From Ascidia mentula (lineage: Eukaryota; Chordata; Ascidiacea; Phlebobranchia; Ascidiidae): a stretch of 64,000 nucleotides of DNA. A program made the translations under genes and the position numbers. The stretch is taken from positions 10,041,001 through 10,105,000 of the forward strand of contig OX387197.1 in NCBI GenBank assembly GCA_947561715.1, read 5' to 3'. The notes under the pieces are model-generated. The model worked only from the letters and a program-made list of their open reading frames with translations, was not told where the DNA came from and did no database searches. Each line of letters begins with the position of its first letter. Position 1 is the stretch's first letter. Positions 12,601 through 22,757 of this stretch are shown piece after piece.

Positions 12601-15506
12601 CATAACACATGACTGTGAATGTACAAAGTGCAGATCAGCTGCTTGCATTAAGACAAAAATGTGAATTTTTTTACAAATTTTTTCTGCAGTGTAGCACTTG
12701 CTTAGTAATTATTCATGCAACCTTTACCACCACCTCCAATGATCTACTGCTAATTCAAGCAGGCTGATCTAATATATACCATGCTGCAGTGCCAAATTTT
12801 GTTGAGGCATTGGCTCATTGACTGGTTCCCCTGATACCATAGATCGGTGTGCCTGCTTTAGTATCTCAACCATTTCTTCAATGGTCTTTTGCATGGCATT
12901 CGCAACATCTTTCAATGATTGGACAGCAGCAACCTCACTGATATTTGAATCTGGGTTTGCATGGGCTGCACTTAAATAACTGTCAATACCACCAGATTGT
13001 CTGATTATTACAAGTAACTCATCCAAGCGTTCTGGTGTAATGTCACCAGGCAAGCTATCCTCAAGGTTTGCCATGGCACCAGTCCCTGGTTCTACTCCCG
13101 AAAGAAATTCTTCAAACGTGGGCAATGGTGGCATCGGAGGCAGTGGTACATCAAAACTACCATTGCCATTTGGTACAAGTGAGTCTGCAATCAGGCGGTT
13201 CAATCTTTCATCTGGATTGTAACCACAACACATCTCATGTAGTGAAATATTAAAATGCCAAAATCTGTTTATGATTCCCGAGCCAAATACCATGATCACA
13301 ATAATTGTTTGGCAAATTTGGCATTTTATAATCTGCCAATGTCTATATCAGTGTGGTCCAACTAAATTTTGTCATGGGCCATAACGAACTGTTAGTCAAT
13401 CCTGTGGGCCAGTGTTGCTATGAGAAATCTTGATTTCATGTATGTACGGAAATATGAAACAAAATTTATTTACATACAAACTTGTTGTTTGCTAGTACAA
13501 TAACACAAAATAATTTTTATGTATTGTGGCATTTGTGGTGGAACAGCTTCTTTAACGCAAGAAGTCGTTTCCACGAAAATTTTGTTTGTAGATATGTGAA
13601 GACTGTCGTACAAAGTTGTGGCTCCAAGTCATGTGACAATTCGCAAGCCCAAAAAAATTTTTTGGGCATGCAGTTGGACCACGCTGGTCTATATAAGAAG
13701 ACAGCCAAATTTTTATTAGCTTTTTAAACTAAAAAATTATCCTAAGTTTAAAATGGCCTGCTGTACATAATAGTTGATCATAAGACCATGTTGAGGTCTA
13801 CTAAAACAGAAACTGACCAAACAGAGACTCGGGTGGCACTGTTGAAGAGGGTGTTGTTGTATCTGTAGATTCTGTGGTGGTAGCAGGTCTAAACAATTTA
13901 TAGTTAATGTTACCATTGTTTCAGAGATGTATAAAATATGCATATTAAATAGTATGTTAGTACCAAAACCAAAACAGTGTAATACAACTTAAAAGTTTAA
14001 CATCTATATCCAAAGCAATGGAAATTATTATTTGAATAGCCAAAATAATCAAGATCTTTACATTGTGAAATGTTAGAAAATCAGACTAAATCCTTACGAA
14101 TATAATGATTCTGTTGCCTTACGTTTCACTTTGCTCTGGTTTTGGTTGTTCTGGTTCAGCTGCAGGAGCTGGAGATTGGGTTTCCATAGGTGCAGGATCA
14201 ACAGAAGGTGCAGGAGCGGTGGATTGGGATGGTGTGCTGGAAGGCTCCTCACTGGTTGAACTGGTTTTTGCCTAACCACACACACAATGGATGGATTAAG
14301 TACAGATAAAATGGTTAGATCAAGTATCCATACCTTGGTAACCATAGCAACAACAAACTTAGTTTCTTCTATGTTGTACTCTGATAGTTTTTTGGAGTCT
14401 TCCAAAATTTTTCCTGAAATTGACACAGTTACTATAAGTTATAAGCATAAACATTATGTTATAAAATACAAATCTAAAATTTACAGAATCTGTTATTTTT
14501 TTATATAAATAAAATTTATATAAACCAATACAGTGCATATTAAGTAAATTAAAAACAAATAATAAGATAACAAGTATATGTCAAACTTTTTCAGATTTTT
14601 TTAGAGTTGTGTATGTCATTTAAAAATAAATATTTTCATTAAAATTACCCGAATTGTCTTTAAAAAGGACAAAATATTGACCAGTCAACCAAAGACTCTG
14701 AACAGTTGCACGTACAATTTTACCATTTAAAAGTTGTTTTTTTATTATTGTCTTATTCTGCATCTACGTTGTAATAATAAAGACTTATCACCTATAGAGT
14801 TGCTGCTAAGAATATCATATCAGCCTTTGCATGTACAAGAACTTACATGCAGTGTAAATTAGTTACTTAGTAAGTAAGTAAACAGCTTGTTGTGAGTCAA
14901 GAGGTGTAAAATGAAATGAAGATATGGTTGCAATTAAATGTATACATGATAAAACTGACGAATTAAATTTGATGTGAGGTTGCTAACTTTTAAATTAAAA
15001 AAGATCATTAATTTTTTTTTAAATGCAAACCAAAATACAGGTCAAGACTAAGCCAGTTGGGCAAAAAAAATTATGTGACATAATATCCGTGCAAAAACAG
15101 ATTCACAATTAGGCATCCTCGGCCAAACAAATTTGGGAGACCCTGGTCTAATGATATATGTACAATGAATACTTTATAACATACCCAAAACATTGATTCT
15201 TGCAACAGCACAGCATGTGTTAAATTCACAAGTTAAGAATTGAGTTAAAAATGGTATTAGACCAAAACATAAAAACTCTCACCAGCATAAATGAGTTTTT
15301 GTCCACCAACAGGAAAGGTCTCTTTACACTTGGATTTTTCTATGACCTCTTTCAATGTTTTGACCTGAAATTTTTAGGAAATAGAAAAGGTTTTTTAGGT
15401 TTTAACACAGTAAACATGTAGGCCTATATATTCAACTTACGGTATCATTTTCATTAACTTCCACCTTGAACATTTCCTGCTTAAGGGTTTTTATGGTAAT
15501 CTTCAT
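9673..15506 (-). CDS. RAD23: UV excision repair protein RAD23
   Basis: Coding exons read downward: 15441-15506, 15283-15364, 14334-14413, 14123-14271, 13818-13888, 11645-11878, 11533-11574, 10990-11123, 10152-10280, 9673-9786. Phases close to 366 aa, close to human RAD23A. Residues 1-76 form a ubiquitin-like domain (starts [17 protein letters not shown]). An acidic Ser/Thr/Pro linker follows, then UBA1 ([17 protein letters not shown]), the XPC-binding domain ([19 protein letters not shown]) and a C-terminal UBA2 ([20 protein letters not shown]) that ends the protein. Known role: shuttles ubiquitylated proteins to the proteasome and stabilises XPC in nucleotide excision repair. The start is the only ATG that gives the UBL first strand. 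Intron 5 (11879-13817) contains an unexplained 144-codon open segment and a hAT MITE. Confidence 0.95.
10488..10933. mobile_element. hAT-like MITE, 'tagtgatg' family, copy 1
   Basis: The element begins TAGTGATGT and ends ACATCACTA, and is bounded by a perfect 8-bp target duplication CTTTTGAA (10480-10487 and 10934-10941). It has no coding capacity. Internal GC-rich motifs of the ATCCGG type recur near both ends. It lies in a RAD23 intron between the XPC-binding and UBA2 exons. A second copy, sharing long internal stretches, lies at 30427-30782. The 8-bp duplication suggests hAT mobilisation. Confidence 0.88.
11155..11280. mobile_element. Probable hAT end fragment
   Basis: A stretch starting near AGTGGTTCTCAAAATGGG followed by GTGTCCCC and CCAGTGGGG resembles the terminal region of many animal hAT elements. 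No matching right end or target duplication was found, so this is a decayed or partial copy in a RAD23 intron just upstream of the XPC-binding exon. Confidence 0.4.
12780..13211 (-). other. Unexplained 144-codon open segment in RAD23 intron 5 (cassette exon or nested gene)
   Basis: The minus strand is open from 13299 to a stop at 12769 (176 codons). Within it, an AG acceptor-like site before 13211 and a GTATAT donor-like site after 12780 enclose exactly 432 bases in phase 1-1. Both neighbouring RAD23 junctions are also phase 1, so inclusion would keep frame between linker and UBA1. The predicted peptide starts [16 protein letters not shown], has a Pro-rich run ([15 protein letters not shown]) and helical stretches ([14 protein letters not shown]). 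I do not recognise a family. The alternative is a separate intronless gene starting at the Met at 13299 or 13231. Confidence 0.45.
13349..13686. mobile_element. hAT MITE in RAD23 intron
   Basis: Terminal inverted repeats CAGTGTGGTCCAAC and GTTGGACCACGCTG (one mismatch) are flanked by a perfect 8-bp duplication GTCTATAT (13341-13348 and 13687-13694). The element is 338 bp, without transposase sequence. The CAGTG start and the 8-bp duplication are typical of hAT elements. Confidence 0.93.
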
Positions 15507-16460
15507 TTTGCCAAGTTTCACACACAAATATGCTAAACAGCAGTCATAAACCTATTTCCTATTTTCTCCTACAAAAGAAAATGCGCACTTATAGAGCAGG
15601 TACAAATTAAAGGGCACTGACAACATTTTTTTTGAAAAAAAACGTCACCATGTATGTGAGCTGATGTTAACTTGCATTGCTTTGCGATCGCAAACTTTGC
15701 GATGAGATTATTTTGTGGCAATAGTTTAGAGCACTACATTGTTTTGGACATACCTTGTAGTGCTATAATCCGTCATAATAGTGTGGCTCACACACATGTC
15801 GCAAACACCGGTAGTTTCTAGTTTAAAATTCGCTTAAAAACGTCACCACTTTTCCACAATTTTTGACCGAGGTTTGTCCTCTAGTCTATATATTACAAAA
15901 TTAGGAACTTTAATTAAATTTATGAAGTAAATTAATAGCAAACGAACAAATTAATACGATTGAAATAGTGATATTGCATTCCGCTGTGACGACACAAACC
16001 CACATGACTGGTGTAAAATGATAATTTTACTTATAGATGGCGCAAGAGATGCAATTAATGCTACCACAAATAGCTTGGCCACAAATCGCAAGGTTTGGAA
16101 TTATTAATCGTTTTAAGTGCACAAATAAGTTTAAACAAATGGTAGCCAATAGTTTTGCATTCCAGGATAAGAATACATTCACTTATTTTTGACGATTGCT
16201 AATCGGAACACCCCCATACGGCAATTGCAGGTGGCTGTTGTAACATACGTTACAGAAACCAGTGCTTGTATTGCGTAATGTTGTGCGCGCAGCTTTGCAC
16301 ATCTACTGCATAATCCCATAATGTGACCCAAATGATTTAGCCATCGAATAATCTCGAGTAAAGTGATTCATTCAACATCCTTTTTTGCCACATAAAATGT
16401 TCTCCTATGCTTATGTCACACCACATCTATGTTCTTGTATTATTTTACTTCAAGCGCCTG
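15507..16460. other. Upstream region of RAD23, no gene seen
   Basis: AT-rich sequence upstream of the RAD23 start on the minus strand. It should hold the RAD23 promoter and 5' leader. I see no open frame with a recognisable domain and no RNA gene. Confidence 0.4.
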
Positions 16461-16464
16461 AAGA

Positions 16465-16990
16465 TATCACGTGACATTATTGACCAATCAGCTCTCATAA
16501 TGGAGAGCGTTAAAGAGCCCAGTCTTCACCCGTAAATTCAGTCAAGTCAAGTCAAGTCTAGTCTTCGCCATTCTATTCAATGACATTCTATCAACGTTGT
16601 ATTGAAAGTTGTAATGTACCGTCGTAATGCAGAAGATAACAGAAATGAATACAATAATTCGGGAAAATATCCTAGTTCTGGGTGCTTTACAGAAAGAGGC
16701 AGAAGCAGATTTAACAATCGAAGAGACTCAATAACCGCTCAGGCCATCGAGACACTGTTAAATATATCAGAAACACTTCGAGTTATTTACACTGTCAACG
16801 TTGTCTTGTGAATAGAATAGAATTTTTGTCGTGGCAGACCCGAAAGTGGACCTACCGTTGAGTTATTTTGTTTTTGTTGTGTTTTTTTTTAATTAATTTT
16901 TATTGCTATTCTGTTTTCAGACAGAAACTGAAGATGCCAATAGGCGAAATTAATATTTCTTTAATAAAGATCTCATACTGGTGTGATCGT
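16465..16990 (+). repeat. Interspersed repeat with CACGTGAC / CCAATCAG head, copy 1
   Basis: The block starting CACGTGACATTATTGACCAATCAG (shown here as two motifs: CACGTGAC and GACCAATCAG) recurs in the opposite orientation at about 59395 with the same order and spacing of motifs. Downstream lie a triplicated GTCAA-type short tandem, an Arg/Asn-rich 69-codon open frame (16602-16811), a CTGAAGA...GGCGAAA motif near 16929 and AATAAA near 16963. Family not identified; it could be a retroelement end or a promoter-bearing repeat. Confidence 0.5.
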
Positions 16991-17518
16991 CGTTTACTCC
17001 TTTTGGAGCTCTAGAAATGTTGTCTTGTGAATCAACAATAGATGTTTAAACAACAAATTGCCCGCAAATCACAAAATTGAGATATAAACCTAGCGTACCA
17101 TCAGCCTGTTTAAGCCTAAACATGAATAAAATCGTGATTACTTATTTGTTTTTGCCACTTGGGCACGAAAATACATCTGAAACGTTTGTTGGACTGCGCC
17201 ATACAACTCAAAACCCACAGAAAAACCACATTTGCTTTTTCTTAAACGCTGCTCTTGAAAATAAAAAGAAATGTTGGAGATAAGCAACCCTATAGTGTTC
17301 ATCCATATAAGCAATTTTATTAAGGGAGTAATTTCACAGCCATGCACATACAGGCCAAGTTGGCCTATGTTGACATTAACAACTTATACTGTCGTTTTGC
17401 GTTTGCATCCAAATTTATATGCAAAATATTCCGTCATAGTTTATTCTGTCGAAGATCATCTCTGAAAGAACCCTCTGGTACTTTTGATATCATGGAAAAT
17501 TGCAACGCATATATTAAA

Positions 17519-20275
17519 TCAAACGTTTGTAATTTGTTTCAGCAGCTGGGCCACCTGCTTCGCTTTCGTCTCAAGAATCTCCCGTTCGTTTGCCAGTACT
17601 TTTCTTTCGGATAAAATTCGCTCCTAAAAGAACAACAAAAAGTATAATACGAGCGGTATCCGCGGTAAGATTTCACCGCGTTGGATTCCACGTGCAAGCA
17701 CGAATTAATTTACCAATAAAAGAGCAGGAGGTGAGTGATTGTTAAAAACGTTCTGTGACGCAATACAAGAAAACCAAAATCTAAAAACTGTGAAAAGGAA
17801 GCTTTTTAGTCTTATACAACCGACAATACCCTTTTTGCGCTTGGCCATAAGCATTTGTCGGTATAATAGTCACTTTTTACCCAAGCAACAGTTATTTTTC
17901 TCCTCTGGGTGTCGTTTTCTTGGATTCTGGCTTGCCACCAACTTTCGTTTTGCTTTTTGTGTTTTTCCATTAGAGCTCTAGTTTCGCTTCTCTCTTTATC
18001 CACTAGCCTAAAAAAGTCGGTTGTAATTGAATGCTTTAATTTTTTTTTTTAAAGACGAATACAGTCATTTGTAGTACCGAATTAATTCAACTCTTTCGTT
18101 TTCGAAGGCTTGTCTGGCGGATGCAAGTTCAGCGCGAGCAGCTCTTTGCAGGCTCATATGAAGTTCAACCGAATCAACTTGCATTAGATCTCCGCTGGTT
18201 AGAGCATTGTTCAGAGGCAAAGTCTTAATACGAGCATAATGCTTGACGCTATTATAGTACAATTACTGTCAAAGAAAAGCCGGAAACCGACCTTTTCCGT
18301 TACTGACAAACTTCTGATGTGATTTTCTGTTTCATTTGACGTAGATTCAACATTGTAAGATACTGATGGTTTTTCAGTCGGCGACCAACACGACGGGGAA
18401 CTCTAAAAGCATATTCATATTCAACGAAATGGCATAGACAATTATGAAGTAATGTGAAAATATCTAGGTTTCTAGAATACGTAGTAATTGTCATTGGTCC
18501 TAAACAACGTAATTATAGACTGAAGGTGCAATAACGTTTTTCACACCGAGCGAACAATTTGCTGCATGAAGTTAAATCGTTTGGCTTTGTGTGGTGCTGT
18601 AAAGCGTTCATTGAATTGTATAACGAGCCACGAGGTCGGCCTATTTTTGTAACCGAAAGAAGGCAGATTTACCTCCACACAAAAATCATCAAGTAGGTGT
18701 TCGATCACTGGTTTCCGTTCTGAAGGATTGATCAACTTTAATGTTCGAATGCGTTGCATTGTTTCCTCGTTGTTGTATTCTATACCGCCCAGCACGTAAA
18801 GTGCGCTGTGTAATATAAACGCATCATGACCGTGCAGGGGGCTGTCTGGCATACAAATCCCGGCCGCAACGGGACGTTTCCATTTTTTGCTTCCTAAAAG
18901 TATAAAGTGGTTTTCCGATGCTGTAATGGAGCCAATCAGGGACAACCTATCATATTCCAGGATATTTTTCATACCCAAACTATATTTGTAAGTTCCAAGT
19001 AGGCAGGTGGACGCATCATCGCATGTTTCGTTATAACCTCCAATCAAATAAATGTCCTTGTTGCGATGAGCCACAAACTTATGGCCTGCTCTTGGGTAGG
19101 GCAGAAGGCCTCGTACATCTGGTCGATGCCAGCAGTTTGTCTCTGCAGAAAAACATACATTATTAGCCGTTCGTATTACAGTGTTTTACTGCTGTTTGAA
19201 CAGGCTATATAGCCTATAATGCATATTTTTTGGATGATTATTTAAGGTATATTTATAAAGTAGTTAAGGACATTACCAGGATCATAACTATGCAAATCGT
19301 TGTAGTAGCAATTTTGTCCCCCCGATCCACCTTGAATGTACAAAATGCCTTCTACTATTGCGAATCCGTGATCACATCGCGGACTTGGTGGAATCCCACA
19401 CGGTTGAATGGTTTCCCAACAGTTGTTATCTGAGGTATACCATGGGAATGACAAAACAAAACTTTACAAATCATGGGGGCGCTTTACCTATGTCAAATAC
19501 AAACATATCATTCGTGGCTGTGCCGTTGCATATCCCCCCAAAAACGAAGATTTTTCTCTTTATGGGCCCAGCCGAAAAACTGACCGCTGATGGTTGCTGT
19601 CCCGTTGTATGCAATTTGCTCCACAGCGCTCGGTCTTAATGCAATTCCGTTGACACGAATATCTAAATACTATTGCCGAATGTCAAGCGTAAATTACCTG
19701 TTGAAAGCTTGGAGATGCCTGTTATGCATTTCTCACTTACGAGCTGGTCTTTTCCCCCAAATAGGTACAAGTCGTGATCAATATAACTGACAGAACAAAA
19801 CAATCCGGTAATTTAATAAAATTACTTTATATGTACTGCCTTACCACATGGAATGGCTGTCTCTTGGAGAAGGTACATCTCCCGCTTGTTCCACTGTTTC
19901 CCATATTATCTCTGTGTCTTGCACTACCACGCAAAAATTTGTTATGTAAGAAAAGTTTTTATGCAAAAGTATTTTACCTGACAACAGGTGAAGATCATTG
20001 TAAAAGACTAACTTTCCCTGCGAAGAAAGTGATACATTATTGTTTACTGCCAACATGGAATCAGCTTATATTTGTACCTCCGTTTCAGAGTGACATCCTC
20101 CAAACACGTAAACCTTGCCTTCGACCAACTGTGCCGACATTCCGTGTCTGAACAGATAAAGGCGTGTGTAGTTTATATATTAAACTGATATTCGTAAATG
20201 ACGGGATGCTAACCTCGCGGTTGGTGCGATTCCGGATGTTCTTACCGCTTTCCAGATACAGCTTACCACGGCCAT
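17519..20275 (-). CDS. Kelch-repeat protein with C-terminal coiled coil
   Basis: Coding exons read downward: 20214-20275, 20078-20147, 19978-20017, 19845-19917, 19698-19786, 19488-19634, 19277-19429, 18547-19142, 18292-18402, 18078-18241, 17881-18007, 17519-17623. Phases close to 578 aa. The first 400 residues contain kelch blades with the usual double glycine and following W..(6)..P signatures: VYVFGGC, LYLFGGK, IFVFGGI, LYIQGGS, IYLIGGY and LYVLGGI, and IIWETVEQAGDVPSPRDSH between blades. This predicts a beta-propeller for protein binding. A Ser/Thr-rich linker follows, then Lys/Glu/Arg-rich helical exons (HMSLQRAARAELASARQAF; ERILSERKVLANEREIL) likely to form a coiled coil. The acceptor before 18241 is the least certain junction. 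Partner and pathway are not identifiable; kelch plus coiled coil occurs in several unrelated scaffold proteins. Confidence 0.8.
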
Positions 20276-20980
20276 TTTTTGAAACGCGGATGAAAGTTAA
20301 AAGTAATCTACAGAAGAGCCCGCTGGCTTTCTGTATCCGTTCAAGAGCCTTGTTGGAATGTAGAACAATGGGCAATTCACTTTCTCAAGCGTTGGGCTCC
20401 CGCAGCTGACAAGGCGGCGCTCAATTTAATTGGACAGTCACTTAGGTGAATGAAGACGGAGATCCAAATTGAAAAAAAAAAGAGTGACATAAGACAGAAA
20501 TGTATCTCAAGTGGTAATCACGATATTGAGTATAATCCGACACAGCTGAATCTGAAACACTGCCTGATTGCTCAATTGTGACAACATTTTTTCTCTCAAC
20601 ATTTTAAGTTGTACAACTTTAAACTTTGATTTATTCTTGTGGAACGATCAACAGAACTCGGACGATTCACGAAATTGTGGTGAGAAAAATTCCAGCATAA
20701 TTCAACAAAAAGCAACCATTTCGACCAAATTCAATCCCATTTTTGTTTCGCGGTAGAGCTTTGTACGTCAGTCAGATATTGCACAAAAATACGGACACAA
20801 CAAGTAATAAATCTTCAACATAGATATACAACGCTGCAGTTATAAGTTGTGATAACAACAGTAAAGGACCTTTATAAGTAAAAGATGTCAAGATCCACTG
20901 CCATACATGTTTTTCTAAAGAGTTTGACGACCCAGTTTGAAATGGAAGTCCAATACCGTTGTAATATATACACTAAAAGT
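20276..20980. other. Gap between kelch gene start and ATP6V0B 3' end
   Basis: Contains the kelch gene promoter region and the 3' untranslated region of ATP6V0B on the same strand. A minus-strand AATAAA-type signal is present at about 20628. No other gene seen. Confidence 0.4.
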
Positions 20981-21996
20981 TTATGCAGTTATTGCGGACT
21001 GCATGTGTGCTTTAGAGGTCATGATAATGGCAACAATAATTCCAAATAAGCCGATGGCACTCCCGAAAATCTCCACAATTAACACCTAAAACACATTTAA
21101 TAATTTTCAAGATTTATAATTTCTAAACACAAAAACACCTCAGTTGAAGGTCTGAATCTAATAACAATAGTTACTGGAACAAAAAGAGTTCTGACATGTA
21201 CAAAAAAACTTACTTTAACAAAGAGAGTCTGGTTGGCAGCATCAGCCAGGGCAGCACCACTTCCAACAATTCCAACACAAATACCACAGGCCAGGTTTGC
21301 AAGACCTGTTACCAGACCGGCACCAAGAATAGAGAAACCTATGGTGATGCAAACAGGTTAGACTTTGAAACATATGGAATCAAACATGTTTCGTTATTAC
21401 CCGCAAAATAGTTCTTTGCCATGGTGGCCTCATCCAATAAATCTGGGTTGAAGTTCACCAAAGACTGGGACATGACAATGGCCAAAATAATTCCATATAT
21501 GGCAACAGCTTCACAAAAGATGATGCTCACCTAAAATGTCACACACCGAGGTAAAAACTGTTTGCAAGTTATAATGCAGAAGCAACTCACCAAGTTCTTG
21601 GAATAAATCCTTGGCGTAAATATGCCTGCTCCCATTATGGATGAACCAGTGGTGTAAATGCCCCTTTGAAAATTATGATTGGAATTTATTGCAAAGACAC
21701 ACCATGGTAGACATTAAATAAACAAATCTTACCAAGCTGCACCACCAACAGAAAAAGCCATGGCTAGTCCAATTCCCACACATGCATAAGCATAGGGAGA
21801 TATGGAAAGCAGAAGCCAGCCAACATCAAACCTGAAGAACTGATCAGTGAACAAGAGATACAAACCTAAAGGAAACACAAAATGAAAAGTTGCACCATTG
21901 GGATCCCACAGCATTTCACAAGTAATTACCTAGTGATATCACTACCAAAAGAAAGATAGTATACAGTGCAGCATACACTGCCTTGTAGGCCGACAT
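20981..21996 (-). CDS. ATP6V0B: V-type proton ATPase 21 kDa proteolipid subunit c''
   Basis: Coding exons read downward: 21930-21996, 21733-21865, 21591-21663, 21401-21530, 21214-21338, 20981-21085. Phases close to 210 aa (human about 205). The protein is almost entirely hydrophobic, with an N-terminal helix ([17 protein letters not shown]) and then two proteolipid hairpins: [18 protein letters not shown]-type and [19 protein letters not shown], each Gly-rich. The conserved acidic residue for proton transfer is in [18 protein letters not shown]. Known role: part of the membrane c-ring of the V0 sector that carries protons through the V-ATPase of endolysosomes and other acidic organelles. Start is the only upstream in-frame Met joining cleanly to exon 2. 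Confidence 0.96.
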
Positions 21997-22757
21997 AATG
22001 CAGATATTATCAGGTCAGTAAAAATCCCTACAAATCTGAAAACAAATAGTACTTGTAACACAGCACATTGCTTTAAATACAATTACTATACTCTGATAAA
22101 GATAGATAGTGATTTAATCCGAAATCAAGAGACAGCAGTGTGAAATAGGAGTACAGTAAAAAGTAATGTAGGCAAACACACTTTTAGCCATTGTAATTAT
22201 AGATAGTTCATATATTGCTGTTTATATATCATTTAGATAGGATGACAAAATTTTGTACCAAAACAAGCAAGTGCTTTATACAAGTGGTAAATCAACAAAT
22301 TCCAAAAAGCAGCGTGTTAGGATATAGGCAGTTTAAAATAAATATGAAATGTTTGACAGATGGGGTGCAGCTTAAGACTGTGTCATGAAATATCTGTAAG
22401 TTTTGTTACAGAAAAAGTAAAAAGAAACGGGTGGCATTGAACTGGCATATCAGGTTCTGCTAACAATTGTCAAATGAATTTTCACATACAAATAGCAACA
22501 TTACTGATTGTTAAAGAATTGGTAGAATAAATACAATATAAATTAGTAAACAGAATAAATTACAAGGCACACACCCACTTTAAAATTAATACTTCAATTA
22601 CAAGAAAGGTTTATTCTTGGGTTATGACATAAAATTTTGAGCTTCCTTTAGTTTTTGTTTATTTGTGCAAAATGTATGATGACATATTTCCAAAAACCAT
22701 AGCAATGCACAAAGATAATTGTCCTAATTCGAAAGAAAATACATGTCTACACCTTAA
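21997..22757. other. ATP6V0B upstream region and cotransporter 3' untranslated region
   Basis: The same-strand cotransporter ends at 22758. A minus-strand AATAAA signal lies at about 22610-22615, which would give a 3' untranslated region near 150 bases. The remaining about 600 bases should hold the ATP6V0B promoter. No other gene is visible. Confidence 0.5.

Noticed and set aside
15040-15150. Possible further hAT MITE in the RAD23 introns
   Set aside because: It has wording reminiscent of the 13349-13686 element, but no paired ends or target duplication could be found.
18541-18546. Stop codon as the end of the kelch gene
   Set aside because: A donor in phase 0 just before it joins cleanly to four downstream in-frame exons; kept as an alternative only.
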